Below are positions 49,446 to 58,291 of a stretch of 64,000 bases of DNA, piece by piece. Position 1 is the stretch's first letter. Every line of letters begins with the position of its first letter. Below the pieces are notes generated by a model. It saw only the letters and a list, made by a program, of their open reading frames with translations. It made no database searches and was not told the DNA's origin. The stretch spans positions 186,001 through 250,000 of the forward strand of contig NZ_MSDO01000017.1 of assembly GCF_001937195.1 (NCBI RefSeq), in the 5' to 3' direction. The position numbers and the translations under genes were made by a program. Source of the DNA: Salinicola socius. Its GTDB lineage: Bacteria > Pseudomonadota > Gammaproteobacteria > Pseudomonadales > Halomonadaceae.

Positions 49446-51104
49446 ATGGCCGACTACGCGCCCCGCACCGAACTGACCACGCATCGGGTCGAAAACCAGC
49501 CGGGCCCCAACAGCGCAGGCGACCTGTGGCGCTCGGACCGGGCGCTGTGTGATGCCGTCGTGCAGTTCGCGCCGGCCTGGGTGGGGGAGCGTCTCGCAAC
49601 GCTGGGCCAGCGGCTGGCCTCCTCGGATGTCGCCCGCTGGGGCGAACAGGCCAATCGTTTTCCGCCCCAGCTTCACGCCTTCGACCGCCACGGTCGGCGC
49701 CTGGACGAGGTCGACTACCACCCCAGCTACCATGCCCTGATGGATCTCGCGATCGCCGGCGGCTGGCACGCCGTCGCCTGGGAACACGAACATCACGGCG
49801 GGCATCAGGCCCACGTCGCCGCACTCTATCTGTTGACCCAGGCCGAACCCGGCTTCTGCTGCCCGATCACCATGACGCACGCGGCGATGCCGGTACTGCG
49901 CCAGCTGCGAGACGGCCAGGCGTGGCAGACGCGTCTTCTGGGGCGAGAGTACGACGCCTCGGCCATTCCCGCCTGGCACAAGACGACCAACACCTTCGGC
50001 ATGGCCATGACCGAAAAGCAGGGTGGCAGCGACGTGCGCCGCAACAGCACTCGGGCCCAACCGATCGCGTCGGCGGGTCCGGGCGAATGGTATCGGCTCG
50101 ACGGTCACAAGTGGTTCTGCAGCGCGCCGATGTCGGATGCCTTCCTGACGCTGGCCCAGACCGACGACGGTCTCTCCTGCTTTCTGGCCCCGCGATTCAC
50201 CCCGGAAGGCCAGCGTAATGCCATCGAGATTCAACGGCTCAAGGACAAGTGCGGCAACCGCGCCAATGCGTCGGCAGAGATCGAATACGTCGGCGCCTGG
50301 GCGCAGCTCGTCGGCGAGCCAGGCCGCGGCGTGCCGGCGATACTGGAGATGGTGCAACAGACCCGGCTGGATGCCGCCACGGCACCGGCGGGCATGATGC
50401 GTCAGGCGGTGAGAGAGGTCTGGAGCCACGTGCAGGCGCGGCAGGTCTTCGATCGACGGTTGGCCGATCAGCCGCTGATGCAGCGTGTCGTCGCCGATCT
50501 GGCGATCGAGGCCGAGGCCAGCCTGCTGCTGGCGATGCGAGGCGCCCGCGCCATGGATCGATTCCTCGACGACGAAGGGGAAGCCGCTCTGGCGCGCCTG
50601 CTTCCTGCGCTGGCCAAGTTCTGGCACAACAAGCGCGGCCCGGCGTTCATGGCCGAGGCGATGGAGTGCCTGGGCGGCATCGGCTACGTCGAAGAGACCC
50701 CGCTGGCACGGCTCTATCGCGAGGCACCGGTCAACTCGATCTGGGAAGGCTCCGGCAACGTCATCTGTCTGGACGTGCTGAGAATTCTGGACCGCCACCC
50801 GGCCAGCATCGAGGCCTTTCGACAGGAGCTGAGTCTGTCGCGCGGCCATCATCCGGCCTTCGACGCTGCCATCGACTCGCTCGAGGCGCGTTTGACGGCC
50901 AGCCCCGAACGGCTGCAGGCAGAGGCGCGCTGGCTGACCCAATGCATGGCCCAAACACTGCAGGCCGCCCTGCTGATTCGCCATGCGCCCCGTGCCATCG
51001 CGGACACGTTCTGTGCCACGAGGCTGGCAAACGTCTCGCCCATTTTTGGCGTGCTTCCGGCCGGCGCGCCCTTGCCAGCAATTCTCGAGCGCCTGGGCGA
51101 ATGA
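49446..51104 (+). CDS. aidB: AidB-like acyl-CoA dehydrogenase family flavoprotein
   Basis: A 552-residue flavoprotein close in layout to E. coli AidB (541 aa), the adaptive alkylation-response protein. Shared blocks include MTEKQGGSDV-x4-TRA near residue 190, HKWF near 220, and RLYREAPVNSIWEGSGN near 420, with a basic C-terminal domain that in AidB binds DNA. AidB protects DNA from alkylation and has weak isovaleryl-CoA dehydrogenase activity. CGGAG precedes ATG 49446. No ada or alk genes are adjacent. Confidence 0.9.
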   Translation: MADYAPRTELTTHRVENQPGPNSAGDLWRSDRALCDAVVQFAPAWVGERLATLGQRLASSDVARWGEQANRFPPQLHAFDRHGRRLDEVDYHPSYHALMDLAIAGGWHAVAWEHEHHGGHQAHVAALYLLTQAEPGFCCPITMTHAAMPVLRQLRDGQAWQTRLLGREYDASAIPAWHKTTNTFGMAMTEKQGGSDVRRNSTRAQPIASAGPGEWYRLDGHKWFCSAPMSDAFLTLAQTDDGLSCFLAPRFTPEGQRNAIEIQRLKDKCGNRANASAEIEYVGAWAQLVGEPGRGVPAILEMVQQTRLDAATAPAGMMRQAVREVWSHVQARQVFDRRLADQPLMQRVVADLAIEAEASLLLAMRGARAMDRFLDDEGEAALARLLPALAKFWHNKRGPAFMAEAMECLGGIGYVEETPLARLYREAPVNSIWEGSGNVICLDVLRILDRHPASIEAFRQELSLSRGHHPAFDAAIDSLEARLTASPERLQAEARWLTQCMAQTLQAALLIRHAPRAIADTFCATRLANVSPIFGVLPAGAPLPAILERLGE

Positions 51105-51126
51105 GCCGCCGTAAGGCAGCGACCGT

Positions 51127-51735
51127 TCAGCCCATTGCCACTCGAGCCGCCAGTCCCAGCAGCACGATGCCCGTCAATCGATGTATCCACGCGGCGTGTC
51201 GCTGCAACCACGGCAGCACGCGGGAGTGGGACAGCAACAGCGCCACCAGCACGTACCAGCCGCCGTCCACCAGCGTCGCGGTGGCGACGATCGACCAGCG
51301 TCCGGCCGCGCTCAAGTCGGCGCTGACGAACTGACTCAACAGCGCGACGAAGAACACGATCAGCTTGGGATTGCCCAGTGCCACCAGCAGGCCGTCGCGC
51401 ATGGCACGGCGCCAATCGCTGGCCTGATCGGTAAAGCTGAAACCGTCGCCGCCGCTGGCCCTGAGCGCCTGAATGCCCATCCACGCCAGATAGAGCGCGC
51501 CACCCCAGGTCACCACGCGGTACAGCCACGGCTGATGGACGATGACTGCCGCCAACCCCAGCACCGTCAGCCCCGCGTACAGCCCGACGCCCAGCGCGTG
51601 GGTCATGCCGGCGATGACACCGCAAAGTCGCCCCCCGCCGACGGTGTTCTGCATCACCATGGCCAGGCTGGGGCCGGGCGACATGGCGCCAAGCGCGCAG
51701 ATCGCCAAAAGAGGCAACCAGAGTTGCAACGACAC
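51127..51735 (-). CDS. LysE/RhtB family amino-acid exporter
   Basis: A 202-residue, six-span LysE-superfamily exporter. The MSPGPSLAMVMQNT segment near residue 20 and GNPKLIVFFVALLSQF near 120 are typical. The start is GTG 51733-51735 with GGGGAG seven bases upstream; an upstream TTG would add nine hydrophilic residues. It is convergent with aidB. Substrate (a neutral or basic amino acid) is not determinable. Confidence 0.88.
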   Translation of the reverse strand: MSLQLWLPLLAICALGAMSPGPSLAMVMQNTVGGGRLCGVIAGMTHALGVGLYAGLTVLGLAAVIVHQPWLYRVVTWGGALYLAWMGIQALRASGGDGFSFTDQASDWRRAMRDGLLVALGNPKLIVFFVALLSQFVSADLSAAGRWSIVATATLVDGGWYVLVALLLSHSRVLPWLQRHAAWIHRLTGIVLLGLAARVAMG

Positions 51736-51909
51736 GTTTCGCTCCCCGTCTACCCCATCCAAATCGCACGCCGACTATACCTGACGCTCGCCGATTCGAC
51801 CGCCGGGCGAGAATCGGATCCGGAAACGCGGACAATTCCGGCGGCACGGGCACTTCACAGCGACTACGCTGTCATACGCATTCAGGCCCATCCATCAGGG
51901 AGGTGAAAC

Positions 51910-52233
51910 ATGAGCCTATTCAAACGTGAAGACCGCGAAGCCCGTACCGATCGCATTCGAGACGATCTGCATGACATCGGTGACCAGGGCCAGGCGTTGG
52001 GACGTGACTTGCGAGACGACGCCCAGGACGCGATCGAAGAGGCACGCCTGCAGAGCGAGGAACAGTACGCTCGCATGGCGGCAGAAGCGCGTCGCCGCAA
52101 CCGCCGTTTCAAGCGCTCGGCGAACCAGTCCCTCAACGAGTGCGATCGCTACGTGCATGAAAATCCATGGCCCAGCATCGGCGCCGCCACGCTGGCAGGG
52201 GCCGTGATCGGCTTGTTGATCGGTCGCCGTTGA
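51910..52233 (+). CDS. DUF883 (ElaB/YqjD-like) C-tail-anchored protein
   Basis: A 107-residue protein with a long charged amphipathic helix (about residues 5-80) and one C-terminal glycine-rich membrane segment ending LLIGRR. ElaB/YqjD proteins tether ribosomes to the inner membrane in stationary phase in E. coli. The AGGGAGGTGA site is strong. A terminator follows. Its tail is similar to that of the CsbD-like protein at 34151-34402. Confidence 0.9.
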   Translation: MSLFKREDREARTDRIRDDLHDIGDQGQALGRDLRDDAQDAIEEARLQSEEQYARMAAEARRRNRRFKRSANQSLNECDRYVHENPWPSIGAATLAGAVIGLLIGRR

Positions 52234-52243
52234 CACGCTTTCG

Positions 52244-52271
52244 ACGCCCCGCTCCGCGGGGCGTTTGGTTT
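52244..52271 (+). terminator. terminator after the DUF883 gene
   Basis: A 9-bp perfect stem (ACGCCCCGC / GCGGGGCGT) with a TCC loop is followed by TTGGTTT. Confidence 0.7.
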
Positions 52272-52309
52272 CCTGATGACATCTAAACCATAGTTTCACT
52301 CTTTAACCG

Positions 52310-52328
52310 TGATTGAACTTTCCAATCA
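52310..52328. promoter_or_regulatory. inverted repeat upstream of the AhpD-like gene
   Basis: TGATTG-N7-CAATCA is a perfect 6-7-6 inverted repeat, 65 bp before the start. It lies just upstream of a weak -35 candidate (TTGAGA, 52342-52347), suitable for an activator site. Confidence 0.45.
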
Positions 52329-52392
52329 AAGCTGTGGAAACTTGAGAACGATAGTCGTTTAATCGCATTACACCTGAATTCAGGAGACCGAG

Positions 52393-52803
52393 ATGAACGC
52401 TGACAAGTGGCAAACGATCGATGTCAAAAACATCGATAAATCTGCAAGATCCCTGCACGCCTGCTCACTGGATCCGTCCATTCGCTGCCTGGCGGAATTA
52501 CGCGCCTCCCAGATCAATGGTTGCCTGAGCTGCACGCATTTTCGTCGCGAGCAGGCAGAAGCCCTGGGTATCTCTTCCAGCAAGCTGCAGGCACTGACCG
52601 CCTGGGCAGAGTCCGACGAATTCGATGAGCGCGAAAAAGCGGCGCTGGCGTGGTGTGAATCTTTCACCCACTTCCGTCCTGCCAACCCGACGACTCGCAA
52701 GCTGGCGCTGAATGCGTTCTCCCCGCGGGAGCTGGCAGATCTGACCATGGCGATCGAAATGACCAGTGCGCTGAGCCGCGCTTCGCGACGCGCAGCGGTC
52801 TAG
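52393..52803 (+). CDS. AhpD-like / carboxymuconolactone decarboxylase family protein
   Basis: A 136-residue AhpD-like protein. The redox motif CLSC with the following His (NGCLSCTHF, about residues 43-51) is the AhpD-type CxxC-x-H site, so a thiol reductase or peroxidase role is likely rather than lactone decarboxylation. AGGAGA precedes ATG 52393. The gene stands alone with an upstream inverted repeat and a downstream terminator. Confidence 0.88.
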   Translation: MNADKWQTIDVKNIDKSARSLHACSLDPSIRCLAELRASQINGCLSCTHFRREQAEALGISSSKLQALTAWAESDEFDEREKAALAWCESFTHFRPANPTTRKLALNAFSPRELADLTMAIEMTSALSRASRRAAV

Positions 52804-52831
52804 CAGGCACCGTTGCCAGGTGTCATCTCGG

Positions 52832-52863
52832 CTCGCTCTCGTGACTGACGAGGGCGAGTTTTT
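52832..52863 (+). terminator. terminator after the AhpD-like gene
   Basis: An 11-bp stem (CTCGCTCTCGT / ACGAGGGCGAG, one wobble pair) with a GACTG loop is followed by TTTTT at 52859-52863. Confidence 0.85.
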
Positions 52864-53017
52864 CGTGTCTGGCATTCGGCCTCAGATAGCTATCTTTTCG
52901 CCACTACCGCCAGGCCCCGCCGGTATAACCACTGTTGGCAAACCCGGATCGCCACTTCGAAAACCGCCCTTGCATGCCGATGGGTTCATGCGTCGTAGAG
53001 ATCCAGGAGAACCTCGT

Positions 53018-53746
53018 TCAGACCGTCAGCTCGACGTGGTGATGCAGACAGCCCACGATACTGCCCTCGTTGGCCAACGCCTGCATATCCAGCATATGCA
53101 CCCAACCCCGCGAAAGCTTGAGCAGCCCTTCCTGTCGAAACGCCGTCAGCGTACGACTGACGTGGACCGGCGACAGCCCCAACGCATCGGCGAGCTGCTG
53201 TTGAGACAACGGCAAGCGAAAGCACTCCCCCGGGGTATGACGGTTACGTCGCAGACGGCAGGCAATTTCGAACAGCAGATAGGCCACGCGTTGACGGGCA
53301 CTGCGACGAGACAGATGCACCAGGCGCTCACTCAACACGGCCTGCTGATAGGAGCAGGCGGCGAAGCAGACCGACATGAGACTCGATGACTCACGGAACA
53401 GGTTCAGTAGCTGTCGGGTCGCGACCGGCACGATGGCGCCGTCCTCCAGCATGGCGACGCTAGACGGGCGCTGCTTGAATGCAAAATCACTCAGCCCGAT
53501 GACATCGCCGGGTAAATAGATCTCGAGAATATGGCGGGTACCACTTTCCAGATAACGGGACGCGTAGGCCCAACCCTTGCGCAAGATATAAAAATCCCGC
53601 GCCATATCTCCTTCATGCCACAGTACCTGTCCCTTGATAACGTCAGTCGCAGGCCCCTCCAGAGCATCGAGCTGTCGCCGGTCATTGTCGGAGAGTTTTG
53701 CATAGTGACTGAAATGGTGGGCAATACATCCTTCCTGCTGACCCAT
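53018..53746 (-). CDS. Crp/Fnr family regulator without Fe-S cysteines (first copy)
   Basis: A 242-residue regulator with a cyclic-nucleotide-binding-type sensor domain (YLPGDVIGLSDF near residue 100) and a C-terminal winged helix (LSQQQLADALGLSPVHVSRTL near 185). The FNR N-terminal cysteine set is absent; only one N-terminal Cys occurs. ATG 53744-53746 was preferred over an ATG 13 codons upstream that lacks a ribosome site. A perfect 15-bp palindrome (53760-53774) lies just upstream. Signal unknown. Confidence 0.87.
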   Translation of the reverse strand: MGQQEGCIAHHFSHYAKLSDNDRRQLDALEGPATDVIKGQVLWHEGDMARDFYILRKGWAYASRYLESGTRHILEIYLPGDVIGLSDFAFKQRPSSVAMLEDGAIVPVATRQLLNLFRESSSLMSVCFAACSYQQAVLSERLVHLSRRSARQRVAYLLFEIACRLRRNRHTPGECFRLPLSQQQLADALGLSPVHVSRTLTAFRQEGLLKLSRGWVHMLDMQALANEGSIVGCLHHHVELTV

Positions 53747-54097
53747 GCACGCTTGCCTTCTTGAATTTTTCAAGCATGACAGCATGTTAGCTGGATCAAT
53801 TACATAACATCGGTTAGGTAGACAGGGGAAAACCGCCGCCAGGATCACTGGAGCAGCCGCCATCCGGCGTCGACTGGCAACCCGCCAACGGCTGATTCAG
53901 TGAGGACTTATACTGGGCTCGCGCCGGTGCTCGGGGCTTGATCCTCAAGCGCTGTAGAACTCAGGGGCTTGAAGAGCCCACGACTGACATCGACGACAGC
54001 AGCAACGGGTCGCGCCAACCCCGCTCGACCCGACTCCGAATGACCGATATTTTATATTAGAATTGCCTAATTATAAGAAGCGAGACAGGGACTCGAA
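53747..54097. other. 351-bp divergent gap between a Crp/Fnr gene and a small gene
   Basis: No gene seen. It contains the palindrome CTTGAA-TTT-TTCAAG (53760-53774) 14 bp from the regulator start, an AT-rich TGTTATGTAATTG stretch on the minus strand that may be its -10 region, and an AT-rich TTTTATATTAG run (54050-54060) before the small gene at 54098. Confidence 0.5.
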
Positions 54098-54307
54098 ATG
54101 TTCAGCCGCTACATTGTGAAGACCAAGCAGGCCGGTACGCCTCACGAACACTTCATCATTTCCGATACCCATCACCGCAACTGGACCGTGGGCGTGTACC
54201 ATCGCGAGTGCAATGCAAGGCAACGCGTCAAAGAACTCAATGAACTGGAGACGAGCGGCCCCGGCATCTGGAACCGCCCCGCTCGGGACACCTCTCTCGA
54301 GGAGTAG
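54098..54307 (+). CDS. small hypothetical protein, 69 aa
   Basis: A 69-codon frame with CAGGGA upstream and an AT-rich promoter-like region (TATATT at 54053-54058). The protein is hydrophilic and His/Arg-rich in its middle part (ISDTHHRNWTVG, HRECNARQR). No family recognised. Frame bias and the upstream region argue for a real gene, but evidence is modest. Confidence 0.5.
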   Translation: MFSRYIVKTKQAGTPHEHFIISDTHHRNWTVGVYHRECNARQRVKELNELETSGPGIWNRPARDTSLEE

Positions 54308-54358
54308 CGGGAGACGGGCCCGAGACGCCGATGGAGCCCATGACGCGGTAACAGCTGC

Positions 54359-54973
54359 TCAGATGGTCGGGCGACTCAGGGTGCCGATCAGATAGAGATC
54401 GTGCAGGTAGGCGTCGAGCCGGGAAATGCCATGCGTGATCGCGATCACGACGTAGATGAGCAGCATCAGAACCCACTCGCTGTTCATCCACGCCAGTGAC
54501 TCCACGGAGAGCTGGTAAGCGATCGTGTAGAGACTGAGCCCTCCGAAGAACATCACCACCAGGCAATTGATCAACACCAGCGACAACAGCACCGGCCGAC
54601 TATCGCTGGTGGGAGGATTGGTCTTCCAGGACAGCGGGTGACGAACCCGAACGCGTCCGTTGGAGACGATCTGGCGCTGACGTCGCAGCAGCGCCGCCAG
54701 ATACTGCGAGGCGTTCGGGCGGGAGGCTGCGGAGAGCACAAGGCCCTGGTCAAAGCGCGCGCCAAACAGCCGGCTGACAAGATCGAGAAAACTCTGGGAC
54801 TCGCCGGTCGCCGCATACTGCTCGGCCTGTCGTGACAGCTGACCGAGCGGGCTATCGCGATGGGTCTGGCGCTCGTCATCCTCGAAGTTCTGGGCGTAAT
54901 AGATGTCATAGACCTGATAGACGGAAATCGCGACGCCTACGAAAATCAGCAGGAACATCAATACGCTCAGCAT
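54359..54973 (-). CDS. uncharacterised inner-membrane protein, three predicted spans
   Basis: A 204-residue protein. One membrane segment is at residues 1-22, a hydrophilic stretch with Gln/Arg-rich helices covers about 25-125, and two further segments lie near 128-150 and 165-185. GGGGAG precedes the ATG. No domain was recognised. It is convergent with the 69-residue gene. Topology suggests a small bitopic/polytopic protein with a cytosolic or periplasmic middle domain. Confidence 0.7.
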   Translation of the reverse strand: MLSVLMFLLIFVGVAISVYQVYDIYYAQNFEDDERQTHRDSPLGQLSRQAEQYAATGESQSFLDLVSRLFGARFDQGLVLSAASRPNASQYLAALLRRQRQIVSNGRVRVRHPLSWKTNPPTSDSRPVLLSLVLINCLVVMFFGGLSLYTIAYQLSVESLAWMNSEWVLMLLIYVVIAITHGISRLDAYLHDLYLIGTLSRPTI

Positions 54974-55667
54974 GCTTGTCTACTCCCCAAGGCCTTCTCA
55001 CGATAACGCTCATCATAGCAAGTGGGCGTCACCGCAAGCCATGCAGGGAGGTGCGGCAATTGGTCACCGAGGTCGCGCGCGGACCGTCGATGGACGAAAA
55101 AGCTGATGCTTTTTTCACGACACATTTCATGCATTGATGACGATGCGAAGTTCAGTGTAGCCGCTGCAGCGGGAAATCTGTCGTCGTCACGCTTTTCACA
55201 TCGCACTTTACCCTGACGTGCTTATCCCAACGCGCTTATCCCAACGCGCTTATCCCAACGCGCTTATCTCCGTGATCTGTCGAACACCAGGAATAAAGGG
55301 AGCATCTCAATCGACACCCTCCATCAGTAACATGCCGCCGATAAAGCCCGAGGCACATCTCTTTCTTGGAAAATGCCAAACAAAATCATTAATTTCCCGG
55401 CCCATTCCCCGTTCAAAGCATTAATCTGGATAAATAGATTCGATATTAAGGCAGCGTCCTTAATCTGCGTTGCCAACTTGTTTCTGATCGTCGGTTAGCC
55501 TCACAGAGTGCCAGGGAACGCCGCCCTTTTTCCGTGACGACAGGCAGCGCCGGTTCCAGCACGCTCATCGGAACTTGCTGGTTTTTCGCTGAGACGGTCG
55601 TAGCCTCTTGTGGAGGGATGTTGCCGATCTGGAAATATCCGGTGAGCGTTCAATAACGACTATTCTC
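54974..55667. other. 694-bp intergenic stretch with a minisatellite
   Basis: No supported gene. A 14-bp tandem repeat lies at 55221-55268. Bases 55370-55460 are AT-rich (GCATTAATCTGGATAAATAGATTCGATATTAAGG), with a loose TTCAAA-17-TAGATT promoter match. This is the left border of the accessory segment containing the four-gene cluster. Confidence 0.55.
55221..55268 (+). repeat. 14-bp minisatellite, three full copies plus a partial
   Basis: CTTATCCCAACGCG is repeated perfectly at 55221, 55235 and 55249, followed by a truncated CTTATC copy. It is intergenic. Confidence 0.95.
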
Positions 55668-56852
55668 ATGGATGAATGGGCGCGCCGCCCGACAGGATTG
55701 CTAGCCGTGATGCATACCCCGGTGTCGAACGAACTCGACATGCCCTCTCCCGACGAGGTCGAGACGTTGATTCAACTGGCCAAGGAATGGCCCTCACCGG
55801 CTGACGAGCCCGAAGTCCTGGCAAACCGATTCGCGCATTTGCTGACGTTGCAGCTTGATCAGCTCCCGTTACCCGCAGGCGGTCGAACGCTGGAGCGGTG
55901 GCAGCGCCTGTCGAACGTCGCCAGCCTCGACCTCGGCCTGGCCAAGCTGTTCGAAGGCCATACCGATGCCATGGCTATCCTCGAAGAGATTTCCCGTCCT
56001 CGACGCTACCCGGCGACCGCGCGCTGGGCCGTCTGGGCTGCCGAGCCACCGTTCGCCCGACTGACGCTCGCGCCACGAGGACCGCTGCCAATGGCCGACG
56101 GTGACCGCGTCGTGCTCAACGGCAAGAAGGCGTGGTGTTCCGGGGCCCATGCGGTGACCCATGCACTGGTGACGACCTGGTACGAGACAGTTCCCTATCT
56201 CGCGGCCGTCGACTTGGCGCAGCCGGGCGTCAGGCTGATGCAGTCGGGCTGGTCCGCCGTCGGTATGGCCGCGACCGCAAGCATCGAGGTTGAGTTCGCT
56301 GACGTCGAAGCGACCCTCGTCGGCGGCGCGGAGGCATATCTGCAACGGCCCGGCTTCTGGCATGGCGGTATCGGCGTCGCCGCCTGCTGGTGGGGCGGCG
56401 CCGTGCGCATCGGCGACACCCTGCTGGCCGCAACGACCTCCGAGGAGCCACATCGATTGGCCCACCTCGGCATGGTGGACGTGGTTCTCGACAATGGCGC
56501 TTCGAGGCTGCGTGATGCTGCAGCCTGGATCGACTGCCATCCTCACCAGAATGCCCGGCATCTTGCGCTGTCGGTGCGCGCCGCTATCGATGACATCGTC
56601 TCGACGGTCATCGAGCACGCCGGGCGGGCGCTTGGCGCTGGCCCCTACTGTCGTGACGCAGCGTTCGCCAGAATGGTCGCGGACCTGCCGGTGTTCGTGC
56701 GTCAGGCACACGCGGAGCGGGACCTCGAGGCGATAGGACGAAGCCTGCAGCAACGCGCCCGGCAAAATAGCGCCACCGGCACCGAAAAGGCCTGCGCGCC
56801 CGATGATAGCGGCCCCAAACATTGCGCGCGCCAGGGATGGAGATTGACGTGA
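55668..56852 (+). CDS. acyl-CoA dehydrogenase-like flavoprotein of a four-gene cluster
   Basis: A roughly 394-residue protein with acyl-CoA dehydrogenase fold features: GKKAWCSGA in the middle domain (about residue 150), GVRLMQSGWSAVGMAATAS followed by VEFADVEATLVGG (about 185-220), and a helical C-terminal domain. The start is uncertain: ATG 55668 is used; ATG 55710 and 55740 are in frame, and none has a good ribosome site. It is divergent from typical fatty-acid enzymes, and a catalytic glutamate cannot be placed. It is the first gene of a coupled cluster; its TGA overlaps the next ATG by one base. Confidence 0.78.
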   Translation: MDEWARRPTGLLAVMHTPVSNELDMPSPDEVETLIQLAKEWPSPADEPEVLANRFAHLLTLQLDQLPLPAGGRTLERWQRLSNVASLDLGLAKLFEGHTDAMAILEEISRPRRYPATARWAVWAAEPPFARLTLAPRGPLPMADGDRVVLNGKKAWCSGAHAVTHALVTTWYETVPYLAAVDLAQPGVRLMQSGWSAVGMAATASIEVEFADVEATLVGGAEAYLQRPGFWHGGIGVAACWWGGAVRIGDTLLAATTSEEPHRLAHLGMVDVVLDNGASRLRDAAAWIDCHPHQNARHLALSVRAAIDDIVSTVIEHAGRALGAGPYCRDAAFARMVADLPVFVRQAHAERDLEAIGRSLQQRARQNSATGTEKACAPDDSGPKHCARQGWRLT

Positions 56853-57643
56853 TGAGTGCTGATGGCATCAATCCCGATGCAGCGCTGGCCGCCGATGATC
56901 GCCGGATACTCGGCACGGGCACGGCGCTCGACGAGTGGAATCAGTGGCCCGGGCTTGCCGCCCTCCCCAGGGTCGACGCCGAGACAGTGGCTCCCGCGGG
57001 AGCCCGCATCGTCGTCGTCGCCCCACACCCAGACGACGAGATTCTTGGCTGCGGTGCGCTGCTGCAACAGTGGTCGGCACTTGGCCGCGAACTGCTGGTG
57101 GTTTCGGTCACCGATGGCACCGGCAGCCATCCAGGCTCCAGCGCGTGGCCAGAAGAACGATTGGGCCAAATAAGGGCGGAAGAGAGTCGGCGAGCGTTAT
57201 CGCGACTCGGTATCCAGCGCCTGGATGTCATTCGGCTGCATCTCACCGACACCCGGGTCGGCGAAGAGACCCATGAACTGGCCTATCGTCTGCATCAGCT
57301 GCTGCGAGCCGATGACGTGATCGTCACCACCTGGCGGGGTGACGGCCACCCGGATCACGAGGCGACGGGACGGGTCTGTGCCCGGTTGGCGGAGGATCGC
57401 AAGCTGGCGCTGATCGAACTGCCCATCTGGATGTGGCATTGGGCCGAGCCGGGCGACAGCCGTGTTCCCTGGCACCGGGCCAGACGCATTGCGGTCGGTA
57501 CGCCCGAGCTGGCGCGCAAACGAACGGCGATGATCGAGCATGCCAGCCAGTGCGAAGCCGATCCCTCGACCGGCCGGCCGGCGGTCCTCTCGAGTCACAC
57601 GCTCGCTCGGCTGATGCAGGACCACGAAGTCGTGCTGCTATGA
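56852..57643 (+). CDS. PIG-L family deacetylase of the four-gene cluster
   Basis: A 263-residue zinc deacetylase of the PIG-L/LmbE family. PHPDDE is at residues 58-63, and the distal zinc His lies in GDGHPDHEATGR. Relatives remove acetyl groups from N-acetylglucosaminyl compounds (GPI, mycothiol, bacillithiol synthesis). ATG 56852 overlaps the upstream stop (TGATG), with GGAG ten bases before; an ATG five codons earlier is possible. Its own stop overlaps the methyltransferase by ATGA. Confidence 0.88.
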   Translation: MSADGINPDAALAADDRRILGTGTALDEWNQWPGLAALPRVDAETVAPAGARIVVVAPHPDDEILGCGALLQQWSALGRELLVVSVTDGTGSHPGSSAWPEERLGQIRAEESRRALSRLGIQRLDVIRLHLTDTRVGEETHELAYRLHQLLRADDVIVTTWRGDGHPDHEATGRVCARLAEDRKLALIELPIWMWHWAEPGDSRVPWHRARRIAVGTPELARKRTAMIEHASQCEADPSTGRPAVLSSHTLARLMQDHEVVLL

Positions 57644-58245
57644 GTGACCCGCGACTGTTGGCACACTTCGAGCGGCTGCATGCCGATTCCATCGATCCCT
57701 GGGGGTACGACACCCGCTGGTACGAGGCCCGCAAGCGCGCGCTGACCCTGGCGATGCTGCCTCGCCAGCGCTATCGCCACGGCTTCGAGCCTGGCTGTTC
57801 CATCGGCGCCCTGAGCGCGGAACTGATTCAGCGTTGCGACGCCTTTACCGGTTGGGATGCCAGCCCCAGCGCCGTGGCCAGCGCCAGAAGACGCCTCGGC
57901 CATCTCGATAACGCCCGCTTCGAACAGCGAACGTTACCCACCGCCTTGCCCGCGTCCACCTTCGATCTCATCGTTTTCAGCGAGGTGGGCTATTACCTGC
58001 AGGAGCCAGCATTGGTCGCCACGATCTACAACTTGCAGCGAGCGCTACGACCCTCCGGCGATCTGATCGCCTGTCATTGGCGTCACCCTCTCCAGGACGG
58101 CTATCGCTCCGGCGATGACGTGCATGAACGCTTGCATGACTGCCTCGAACTTCATGCCGTATCGAGCCTGGTGGAACGTGATTTTCGCATCGACCTGTGG
58201 TCTCGGGATGCGCTCGATGTGGGACGCTGGGAGGCATTGAAATGA
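57640..58245 (+). CDS. NodS-like SAM-dependent methyltransferase of the four-gene cluster
   Basis: A 201-residue class I methyltransferase. SAM motif I (FEPGCSIGALSAEL) is at about residues 49-62, DASPSAVASAR near 74, and LIVFSEVGYYL near 108. The arrangement is like NodS, which N-methylates deacetylated chitooligosaccharides. A deacetylase directly upstream is consistent with methylation of a freed amine, but this is inference. ATG 57640 overlaps the deacetylase TGA (ATGA). Confidence 0.87.
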   Translation: MSDPRLLAHFERLHADSIDPWGYDTRWYEARKRALTLAMLPRQRYRHGFEPGCSIGALSAELIQRCDAFTGWDASPSAVASARRRLGHLDNARFEQRTLPTALPASTFDLIVFSEVGYYLQEPALVATIYNLQRALRPSGDLIACHWRHPLQDGYRSGDDVHERLHDCLELHAVSSLVERDFRIDLWSRDALDVGRWEALK

Positions 58246-58291
58246 CGTTCGCCACGGCAGTGAACCGATTGCCTCGCCAGAGCACCGCGCC

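Noticed and set aside
52960-53017. Possible FNR-type regulation by the regulator at 53018-53746 sensing oxygen
   Set aside because: The protein lacks the FNR cysteine cluster, so direct oxygen sensing is not supported.
55218-55424. 68-codon frame through the 14-bp tandem repeat
   Set aside because: Would start at GTG with no ribosome site; composition follows the repeat.
55618-55656. 12-codon leader peptide frame before the acyl-CoA dehydrogenase-like gene
   Set aside because: The GGAGGG site directly touches the ATG, too close for initiation; not conserved evidence.
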